DNA of 64,000 nucleotides from positions 34,858,167 through 34,922,166 of the forward strand of contig NC_030852.1 of the NCBI RefSeq assembly GCF_000208745.1, written 5' to 3'. Made by a program: the position numbers and the translations under genes. This DNA comes from Theobroma cacao. Its lineage: Eukaryota > Streptophyta > Magnoliopsida > Malvales > Malvaceae. The notes beneath the pieces are model-generated. The model had not been told where the DNA came from and searched no databases. It saw only the letters and a program-made list of their open reading frames with translations. Shown here in pieces: positions 54,220-64,000 of this stretch. Position 1 is the stretch's first letter, and each line of letters opens with the position of its first letter.

Positions 54220-55919
54220 ATAAAACCTCTGGATGAGTTGGGTTGTTCTTACTTTGTTGATTTGCCTGCATAAAACGTCTTTAAAATGTAGCCTTAGTCT
54301 ACGGCCAGAACCTTCACTCACAACGCAAACATCCTGCACCAGCAAAAAGGCATCCTACTAAACTATGTTTATTAATATAAAAATAATAATAACAAAAACA
54401 CCGACCAAATAAACTAAAATAGTTTCCAGTGAATAACAATTCTGGACGTAAGTTTACACTTCGAAGAATAGTCGCATCTCAATTCCGAGTTAACGTCTAA
54501 AGGTCAAAAAGCGGTGGCCCCATTGCTAGAGTCATTCAGCCGATAGACAAGTCAGACCCACAAAGGGCACAATAACAGAACATTAGAGTGCACCTAGAAG
54601 CAAAAATGCTCCTTCTGACCCAAATAAACATCAGCGAAGACATACTCCAGTCGAGCATTTCTGCCAAATAAACTACAGATCCTAACATAGCGTTAATCCA
54701 TCCTTTTCACCAGAAATAAAAAAAAAATAATATCATGCAAAAGCGAGCTCTATATTACATACTGATGTTAGATTTTATTATATTTCGTTGGTTATAGGAC
54801 ATTCCATAAGAACTATCATACAATGGCAGTTCTTGTTCACAAGAATTTATAAAAATTAAAAGTTAAAATTTCATGAGTTAAAATAATATTTTTATACTTG
54901 TTCCTTGTATATTCTTTGATATGATCATAACCATCTTTCCTTCTTTATTTCACTCATATGTCACATAATACACTGCAGCGAAGACACTTAACCGCCCCAT
55001 TAACAAGAATCTATAATCAAGCCCCATATTGTGTGCACAAAGATTTGGAGAAATTGGCTTCATACCTACAAAAGGATCCCACAAATAAGCAAGTTACAAC
55101 CACAAATTAAGGTTCCAAAAGGTTTCAAACACTACGTGAGTTGTTATTTATATTCACACCCAAGGTGCATATTTACAAATTCAAGAATCAAAATAACCTT
55201 GAACAAAATCCCGTGAAAATGAACAATAAATCTAACTTCATTTAATTTTCCAAAACAGAAAATCAGAAAAAGATAAATCTGCAGACATCGCATTAAGCAT
55301 CTTTGCATCAGAAATTTCGAGCATATTTCATATAGCCAAGAAAGTGTAGGTGACCAAATCCAGTTCATCTCCACCACCGGACCAACTTTCAAGTCATAAA
55401 GTTCAGCTCAAAACGGAACCTAAGAGAGAGAGAGAGAGTTTAGCTTAAAAAGTCAGTTGAAGATTACACATTTCTGCCTCTAAGGATGTACTTTAATACC
55501 ATATAAGCACTAAAGAATGCTAAATGATAAAGTTACCATCATATTATTATAAAAACTTGAAAGGCAACCTCAAGATCTTCTTCTACCCTTGGACAAAAGA
55601 GGGATAAATAATCCACTCTACAGTTACCTCACAAAAATCGCAAAAATATAGACACAAGGGAAAGGGATATTGCATATAAAGTTACATCCCAACAGAAGAG
55701 CAGGCTTAAACCTCCCAATACTAGTGAAATCAGCAACTTAAGGAACACCCCAAGTCTACCCTGCCGAAACAACTAAATAGGAGTATAGATACACCCAAAT
55801 GAGATACAAAAAAGAACGTAGAAAAAACCAAGGCCGAACATAGAAAACCACACTGAAATTTGAGGTTTAAGTAAGTTGCCAAGAAAACTACAAACTCACT
55901 CTATAGATTAATCAAAAAC

Positions 55920-55994
55920 CTAAAACTCTTCAGGGAGCAAAACTTCAGACATCTTTTTACCACCGGAATGCCAAGCACAATTTTTGCACTGACA
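55920..55994 (-). other. candidate 3'-terminal exon of a minus-strand gene
   Basis: Reading minus, a good polypyrimidine/acceptor site (TTTCTGCTTTCAG) is followed by a short frame CQCKNCAWHSGGKKMSEVLL, then PEEF and a stop. The Cys/His spacing (C-x-C-x2-C-x2-H) looks like the end of a zinc-binding module, but I cannot name it. The T-rich minus strand of the following 8 kb would fit introns of the same gene. No second exon could be linked. Confidence 0.25.
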
Positions 55995-58900
55995 CTGAAA
56001 GCAGAAACAAAGCCATTAGTCAGAGACAGTCCACACCACAGTGCCCAAACCTACTAAACGAATTTGCTTACAGAAGAACAAAACAGAAATAGGAAGCAAA
56101 ATCAGCACAAAGAGTTTCACTCCAAACTTGAGAAGTCACACCCACAGATCTATATACAAAACACCCGAGAATCTACACAACAGCAGAGAAATCCTACAAT
56201 TGCAGCTCTTTGTTAGGAGGAATAGTAACTTAACTAACCAACTTCCAAATTCCCAAAAGATTGACCAACAAATACCACAATTGTCAAATAACCATAAATC
56301 TTACTTCCAGATTCCCAATAGATTGACCTACAAATACAATATCCAACTTGTATCACTCAGTCAAAATCCAAAATCATAATCAATATACAATATCCAAACT
56401 GTAAGATTCATCAAGGAAAACCGAAGCAAAGATAAAGAGAACCTCTGACAGAAGGCCCCTGCACCAATCTGCTTGCCAAATCCTTCATAAATGTCTTATA
56501 TCTTTCAACTCCAAACCAATAACCACAAACAGCATCCATAATAATTATCTGACCCCAAAATGTTGACAAATCAGAGAAATGCGAACCTTCTAAACACCTG
56601 TTCGCAACTGCTGCCAGATATTCCTTATCCTTCTTCAAATGACTTCAAACACAACATCTACAATGATAAATTAGCATGCTCACACCATACCTACTAAGAG
56701 CTCTAAAGCTGAAATCTACAGAAAAAATTACAACGTAAAGACAGAGAAAGTCTCAAAAATCTTTGCTGAGTACAGGATTTCCAGACCCTGATCATAGAAT
56801 GCCTCATAAGTAATAGCAAGAAGTTCAAAAAATATTAAATACCAATAGGAATCCGCCTTAGAACTCCACCAAGCAAAAGTTCAACTCACCAAATCCCTAA
56901 GAACAAAATAAGCACCAACACTAACATTAAAACAGATATGAATACAAATATTACAAGGAAAAGAAAATGAAGAAGCTAAAAGTGAAAAGTCCTGCAAAAA
57001 CCACAATGACCAGAGCAAGAAAGGTAGACTAATATATTAATACAGTTAGCAATACAGAACTTGATCTTCTCTGGTTCTCTCCCCTACTTCTATTTCACCC
57101 TCGTTTTCCCTTGTTCCTCCCTATTTGCTTCTGTCTATTGCTGATCTTCCCTCTAAATTTCTATTTTCTATTTCCTTCCCCTACTGGTTCTTACATCAAA
57201 ATATAACAGAACTTGAAACTCTGTAATAAAAGCCAAAAGCAGGTTCTCAACACATACCACTCTTAGAACTACACGCACACAAACATAAAAGAAAAGTAAT
57301 GTTCAAAATTGATCACTGCCTGTCAAACATCGAGATAAAAACCTGTTTTTGAATTATTAAGTAAAGATGCTACCTACAATCATAAAACCATTCATATAGA
57401 TATCAATCACAACAAGAAGAAAGTGTCCTCAGAACTGTGCCAGCTAGAAAGAACATCTGCATTCTACTGAAACTAGCTAGTGTATATAGAAATGACATCA
57501 GAACGTGAAACTACCACAAAAACCAGCTCTTACTTAGAGTTTAGGGTAAATGTAAATGTAACCCGATAGAATTGAAATGGCCATCCTCCCCTCCTCATCT
57601 ACTTACCTAATCCCTCCATCCCAAGTTCATCAACAAAGATACAAGCATATAAGATCTCATTCTCCCTGCGTAATGCTAATAATCCCTAACAGCAGCCTCT
57701 GAAGACCCAAGAATCAAGAACACGTATGGGCAAAAAAAAGCAACCAAAAGCAACATATGGCTTGAAAACCTAAGAACTACAAAAACTCAGACACAAAGAA
57801 TACAAAATATGAAGAACATTTGACAAAACAACCCTCTTGCAACAGCTGTGCAATATCCTTCATCCTTTCTCCTTTTAGTTTTGAAAAATGATAACATCAA
57901 CATCTAAAATAATAAAGGGTTAATAACATCTTATCATGCTCAGTAACGTAACTCCACAGGATCCTAAAATCTCCAAAACGAAAGACTACAAATAAATACA
58001 ATAAGAAGGAAACAAATCTCATTGAGGGTTGAAATAGTATTCTAAATTCAAAAATCCAAGAGACCCCTTATCAAACACAACCATAAAAGATATTGAAAGC
58101 ATTAAAAACTAAGAGGCCCTGAAACAAGGGTGGAAAAGTATCAAAAAATAACAGACAACATATATAACCGTAGTATAAATTGTGCTATGTGCTGAAGGTA
58201 GGATCTAAAATAATAAAAGGGTCAATAATGCTCAGTAACATAACTCCACAGAATCCTAAAAGCTCCAAAACAAAAGACAGTAAAGATATACGATAAGAAC
58301 CATGAAGAAGATCTCCTTGAGAGTTGAGACAGTATTCCAAAATTGAAAATCCAACAGACCCTGATCAAACAAAACCATAAAAGAAATCTTGAAAAAAACT
58401 ATATAAATACAATTTCTAGCAACATACTTCATTTCTGCTACTTAGACATACAAAAACTATCAACTTTCATAACTATGCAAAGATCGAAATCGGATACTGA
58501 GAACCAAATGGAAAACAAAACCTCAACTGACAGAACTTGTAAACTCTGCGTGGATCTCTCCAACCTACAAACACAAACAAATCTGAAAAGAATATAAATC
58601 CCACAATAAGAACTCAGTCGGACATTTATACGAACCAGTTAAAAGTACACGTCAAAAATCCAAGAAATGAAAGCACAACTGACATATAAATTTGTGGCAG
58701 AGCTTGAATGACCAGAAAAGTATCAGCTACCTACAATCACAGAGGGGCAGATATAGATATCAATCACAAACACAAGAAAAATATCTGCATAAAATTCCTG
58801 TCTCAACTAGCAAGGACATTCACAATCTTTCGAAACTAGCAAGTGATCACCGGAATATTTCCAAACCTATAAAAACTATCACACACACCTGTAGTTACGT

Positions 58901-59220
58901 CCACATTCTGACACTAGCATGCGACCACTCGAATCTTTCAAAACCTGCACAACAACCATACCAACTACTTATCTCATGTTTTAAGCAAATGATAGGTCAA
59001 TGCAAGACAAACATTTAAGTGGTCTTCTATTATCGCTTCATCTACTCACCAATCCCTCCCTCCAGAGCTCCATCCTCTAAGATATGAGATAACAATCTCA
59101 TTCTCCCACAGAATGCAAAATTGCTAATAGTTCTTAAGAGCAGCTGCTGACCCAAAAACCATAATAGGAAATTTCAATACCTAAACAACAAGAAAAGAAA
59201 AATTGTTAAGAAACTTATCG

Positions 59221-59318
59221 GATGACTTAACCCATCTCAGCACATAAAGAGGATGGCGTAACCCAACTCATCTCAGCACATAAAGAGGATGACTTAACCA
59301 ACCTCTGCACATTAAGAG
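59221..59318. repeat. three-unit minisatellite inside the array
   Basis: Units of about 31-36 bp (59221, 59252, 59288), each GATG.C.TAACC..CTC..CACATAAAGAG with small changes. Confidence 0.8.
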
Positions 59319-62300
59319 TAACAACATCTCGACATTATAAACTTCTGCATTATGAAAATCCCAAAAGAAACACAACAAAATTAAAAACCATCTATTGATA
59401 TGAAAAACAGATCTAATCAAAAGCCTCAAATCCAAGTATTTTTGAGAGATATGAAGAACCAGGAAGCAAATCTCCTTGAAAGTTGAGATAGAAATCCAAA
59501 CCAATGGAAAACTTAAAAACCAAGAGATCCAAAGAAAGAGTAGAATAAAATTGTATAATCAGTGTAGACTTTTGTCTTATGTGCTGAAGGTAGAATTTCC
59601 AAGATTGCTGTTGTCAACAACCTATGAAAACCATGTGTCAAGCCCAAAAACAAGAGAAAGAAATGGTGAAATGAAAACAAAAGCTACAAATAACAAAAAT
59701 CTTCTACTTTTTGGGAAAGAAATTGAAAAAAAAAAAAAGGAAGCCGATAGTGAAGATCCTACAAAAAATGAAAAAGAACAAGAAGAAAAAGAAGACTTAA
59801 CCACCAGACATAAAAGCCATTAAGCAAGATGACGGTCACACAAAATTTCACCCATTTGAAGTCCTTAATGGCCACATCTTCCACATGTTTATCTTGTACC
59901 AATGCAATTAAAATATTACCAAAATAAAGAAAAAAAATGTGAGTAAAATTTCTAACAAGCTTCATGTCTGCTGCCTATACTTTAAAAAACTATCTACCTT
60001 CAAAGCAATAATGCAAATCAGATATTAAAACCAAGCAAAAGCAAAATCCTTCATCCTTATAATTCTTAAAATTGATATCCCCAAGCAGCATCTTAAAAAT
60101 AAAGGGGTCAAAAAGTCATATCATGCTCAGTACCAAAATGGAGGTCGAACAAAAATTTCAAACCTTCGGAAAAACCCTATTCCAACTGCTGCAAGATCCT
60201 TATCCCTTGTCCTTTTAATTCTGGAGATTGAACCCCAAACAACATTTGAATAATAACAGGGTCAAAAGTCATATCATGCACAGTACTAATAGAAGAGCCT
60301 CCAAAATCAAATTAGAGAGATATGAAGAACTGGAAAGCAAAATCTCCATGAAAGTTGAGACAGAAAAGTCTTATACCATCTCCTCATCTCTTTCAAACTG
60401 CATTCACGAATAAATACTAATAATCTTTCATCTCCTGAAAACAGATAACACAAAGGCCAAACAACTTATTTTTCTTAAAAAAAAAAAAAGCTGAACAAAA
60501 ATCCAACAGCAAAAAATGAAGACTTGTCCATTTTTTCCATCAGGATGGCCAGCCAATGAACCACTATACATAATAGCCAACACCACGCAAACAGATATTA
60601 AGGACAAGTTTTCAAAAAAGAAGATGAAGGTCAAACAAAAGCTCAACCATTGTGAAGAACTTAATGGGCCACATCTTCCACACATTTACCTTGTGCCAAC
60701 TAAATTAGATAGAACATGCTCTAACATTGAAAAAATTAAAATTAATAAAATTTTAACAACTATCCAAAGATCTGAATCAGATACTAAGAACCAAAGAGAA
60801 AAACAAAATTTCAACTGACACAACTTGTAAACTCTGCATGGATCTCTCCAACCTACAAAACAAACAAATCCCAACAGAATATAATTCCCGCACTAAAAAT
60901 TCAAACCACAAAAAATTAGCATATAACATCAACAACCAACCTATCATATAAAGGCCTGCATCTTTTTCAGTTACATGAATGAAATCCATTTGATTTGAAA
61001 TTCTCTAACATGTTTCAGACATTTATATAAACTAGTTAAAAGTAGACCTCAAAAATCCTAGAAATGAAAGCACAACTGACATGTAAATTAGTGGCAGAGC
61101 TTGAAAAACCAGAAAAGTATCTGCTAACTACAATCAGAGGACACATAGATATTGATCACAAACACAAGAAAAATGTCTGCATAAAATAACTACCCCAACT
61201 AACAAGGACATTTGCAATCTTTAAAAACTAGCAAGTGATCACCGCAATCTCTCCAAACGTATAGAACCACCACACAAACCTGTACTTCTCTTGAGTTATT
61301 TAGGCAAATTTCAGGTAAATGTAAGAAAGTTAAATTTAAAGTGATAACAGAGCTAATAATTTCTTGCTACATCCCAAAGAGATAACAGAGCTACATAAGA
61401 TCTCATTCTCCCTGCATATTGCTAATAATTTCTAACAGCAGCCTCTAGAGACCCCAGAATCAAGAACTAAGCGCAGAAAGCAAACAGAAAGCAATATAAT
61501 ACACAAAAAACTAGAAAAATATGAAGTCCTAAAACAAAAAATAAAAGAAGTGCATGAAAAACATCTAAGAAATAACACCCCCATTCCATCTGCAGCAAGA
61601 TCCTTCATCCTTCATCCTTGCCCTTCCTGCTGTAAATTTTGGAAACAGATAACACATCAGCACCTAAAATAATAAAGGGTCAAAAAGTCATATAATGCTC
61701 AGTGACATTAGCTACAGAGGATTCTAAAAACTCTAAAACTAAAGATTTTTTAGTGATACGATAATAACCAGGAAGCAAACTTCCTTGAGAGTTGAGGCAG
61801 GATTCCAAAGTTGAAAATGCAAGAGACCCTCAACAAACAAACCATAAATAGATATTGGAAGCAAAAAATTCCAAGAGGTCCTAAAGATCATAATCCAAAA
61901 CAATGAAACAATTTAAATATGCATTAGTCAATAGAACTTCAAAAGCAAGAAAAATATCTGCAGCTGCCTACAATCACAAAATACATATCACTTTAAAATT
62001 CCAAGCACACAAACATGAGAAAAATGTCTGCATATAAGATTACAACCCCAACTAGCAAGCGACGTCCACAATTTCTTGACACTAGCAAGTGAACACTAGA
62101 ATCCTTCAAAACCTGTACAACCACCACACAAGCCGTACTTATCTCAAGTTTTAAGCAAACAATAAATTGATGTAAGCCAGACATTTAAATGGTCACCTCT
62201 TATCACTTAATCTACTCACCAATCCCTCCCTCCAAAGCTCCATCTACAAAGATATGAGCCCTGCATGTTGCTAATAATTTCTAACAGCAGCCTCTGGAGA

Positions 62301-62977
62301 CCCAAGAATTCTAATACAACTCCAAAGTGAAAATCTGACAGAAAAGAAACCAATAAAAAAAAAAAGAACAAGAAGAAAAAGTAGAACTATGAAAAACCTT
62401 CATCCATGTCCTTCACAATAATTCTGGAAATTGAGCTAAATAATAAAAGGATCAAAAAGTCTTATCAAGCTCACTACCAACACATGGTCCACTAAAACCA
62501 AGAATTTTTTAGGATTACAGTGGCTATCACTATTCACGACAGGGAAGGAGAAACATTCCTAGTAATAGAGGCGATCATGGCCGTGAAGAAGTTCAAGGAT
62601 CAGCACTTTAGAAAAGCAAAGCCAGCAATATCACTGCAGGCAGAAACCATATATTGAAGTATCTTCCAAAGTACTGAAACAAAACAAGAAATATAGAGCT
62701 CGTAATAAAGGAAGGGAACACAAAAGAACCATCTGTCCATCCACACAACATATTTAACTGAAAAGAGAGCCAATACTCATTATGTTCAAAATTGAATGGT
62801 AACCAAAACTTTTGCGAAAACCTTGAGAAGAATAAATATCAAAACAGATCAATTTAATAAGATCTCAATAAAAATATAGAGTTGGGCAATCACAGCCATG
62901 AGAAAGTTTAGGAATCAGCACTTTAGAAAAGGAAAGCCAGCAACATCACTGCATGCAGAAACCATATATTTAAATAC

Positions 62978-63455
62978 AATAAAGAACCAGGAAGCAATCT
63001 CCTTATGAGTTATTCCAAAACTGGAAATCCAAGAGACCTGATCAAACAAAACCATAAAAGATACTGAAAGCATTAAAAACTAAGAGGCCCTGAAACAAGG
63101 GTGGAAAAATATTTTTAAAAAAACATATGTAACCATATTATAAATTCAGTGTTATGTGCTGAAGGTAGAATCTAAAATAAAAATAGAGTCAACAAACTCA
63201 TATCACACTCAGTAACATAACTCCACAAGATCCTAAAAGCTTGAAAACAAAAGACTATAAAGAAATACAATAAGAACCAGGAAGCAAATCTCCTGGAGAG
63301 TTGAAACAGTATTCCAAAATTGAAAATCCAAGAAAGCCTGATCAAACAAAACCGTAAAAGATACTAAAAGCATTAAAAACTAAAATAGGCCCTGAAACAA
63401 GGATGGAAAAATATTAAAAAAAAAAAACATACGTAACCATATGTACTCAAGGTAG
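62978..63455. repeat. head-to-tail pair of about 200-280 bp units within the array
   Basis: 62978-63176 and 63177-63455 share CCAGGAAGCAA.TCTCC, TATTCCAAAA.TGAAAATCCA, AGCATTAAAAACTAA, GGCCCTGAAACAAGG.TGGAA and AAGGTAGAATCT in order. The same block starts at 57903. Confidence 0.8.
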
Positions 63456-64000
63456 AATCTCCACAACTGAAGTTGTTACTGACAGCCTATGAAAACAAAG
63501 AGTCAATATAAACCAAAAAACAAGTAAAAAAATAGTAACCGAAAAACAAATTACACGAAGGCCAAACAATTTTTCATTTGAATAAAATCTGAAAGTTAAA
63601 GATCCTGCAACAGTTAAAAACAATCCAATAGCAAGAAATGAAGACTTATCAATTTTCTCCATCAGGATGGCCAGCCAACGAACCACTGCAAATGAAAGCC
63701 AACATCACACGAACAGATATTAAAGACAAGTTTTCAAAAAAGAAGATGAAGGTCAAACAAAAGCTCAACCAATTTGAAGTCCTGAATGGGCCACATCTTC
63801 CACACATTTACCTTGTACCAACTAAATTAGTAAGAACATGCTCTAACATTAAAAAAAGTAATATAAATAAAATTTCTAACAACATGCTTCATTTCTGTTG
63901 CCTAGACTTTAAAAGAAAAATCAAGTTCCAAACTATCCAAATACCCGAATCAGACACTAAGAACCACAAGAAAAGAAAAATCTCAATTGACAGAACATGT

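Larger units (their letters stand above)
53921..57360. other. intergenic region, TA repeat, possible minus-strand terminal exon
   Basis: No firm gene. It holds the TA-rich repeat with a gap (54063-54219), then A/C-rich DNA. A candidate last exon on the minus strand is at 55920-55994. The stretch around 56600-56640 already carries a word found throughout the repeat array to the right. Confidence 0.5.
57361..64000. repeat. decayed composite repeat array, strand-skewed, running off the window
   Basis: Six recurring blocks of about 100-370 bp reappear in mostly the same order. One block with GAACCAGGAAGCAAATCTCC and TGAAAGCATTAAAAACTAAG occurs at about 57903, 58203, 59401, 61651, 62978 and 63177. 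One with ATCAGGATGGCCAGCCAA is at 60539 and 63661, and its later part is also at about 58470 and 59860. One with AAGCACAACTGACATATAAA is at about 58670 and 61068. One with CCTAACAGCAGCCTCTGAAG-like words is at about 57685, 59130, 61432 and 62282. The plus strand is rich in A and C throughout and poor in T and G. No long open frame and no recognised protein. It continues past position 64000. Confidence 0.8.

Noticed and set aside
56411..56638. minus-strand frame of 75 residues
   Set aside because: Its start (KKDKEYLAAVA) is a word repeated several times in the array to the right, so it is repeat sequence rather than a gene.
60428..60685. minus-strand hydrophobic frame repeated near 63447-63686
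   Set aside because: It arises from a repeat block that is T-rich on the minus strand; the two copies do not keep the same frame.
57361..64000. CRISPR array or centromeric satellite
   Set aside because: Repeats are long, degenerate and irregularly spaced in a plant genome, which excludes CRISPR; unit size and order are too irregular for a typical homogeneous satellite.

Overview
The window is nuclear DNA of a dicot plant, probably a rosid. The evidence is intron-split genes with GT..AG borders, AT-rich intergenic DNA, T-rich introns, and plant-only families: UGT72-type glucosyltransferases, a group III WRKY factor, a TRIPTYCHON/CAPRICE-type single-repeat MYB, and AAAP amino-acid/GABA carriers. 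All exon models were built by reading splice borders against remembered families; no search was run. There are two assembly gaps (326 N at 19797 and 5 N at 54138).

Layout. 0-7.7 kb: two tandem copies of a probable GABA transporter 2 gene; the first is cut by the window edge and the second is complete in seven exons. 10.4-10.9 kb: a small plant-specific protein with a WDCGS-type motif. 12.4-27 kb: a cluster of three intronless UGT72B-like glucosyltransferase loci. The first two belong to a tandem segmental duplication of about 5 kb that includes the upstream DNA. Copy A is a pseudogene with stop codons and an inserted, internally deleted copia element of 1,125 bp. Copy B is intact but has a Harbinger-like element upstream. 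A third, more diverged copy is intact. 27-29 kb: a remnant of a LINE 3' end. 29.6-32.6 kb: the nucleoporin SEH1 in eight exons. 33-37.6 kb: a family of dihydroflavonol-reductase-like genes, made of a relic tail, one intact five-exon gene and one 5'-truncated pseudogene. 39.2-40.9 kb: a plastid membrane protein gene with an 18-nt microexon. 41.8-43.3 kb (minus strand): a group III WRKY gene with a W-box next to its TATA box. 47.0-48.5 kb (minus strand): an R3-MYB repressor of 87 residues that is easy to miss because its exons are tiny.

49.7-53.9 kb holds two paralogous genes for low-complexity proteins. They share an MASVQ start, a QKVSxMA motif, a dehydrin-K-segment-like RGLLxKIKDGISG motif and an acidic Ser/Asp tail. 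One of them appears to use a GC-AG intron. This pair is the best candidate here for a little-described protein family.

54-64 kb has no gene I can name. From about 57.4 kb to the end it is a decayed composite repeat array, A/C-rich on the plus strand and therefore U/G-rich if transcribed from the minus strand. It may be the intronic body of a minus-strand gene whose last exon could lie at 55920-55994.

How the genes relate: most are independent. Three local families (GABA transporter, UGT, reductase) show the usual birth-and-death of tandem plant genes, with specialised-metabolism enzymes (UGT and reductase) on either side of the housekeeping nucleoporin gene.
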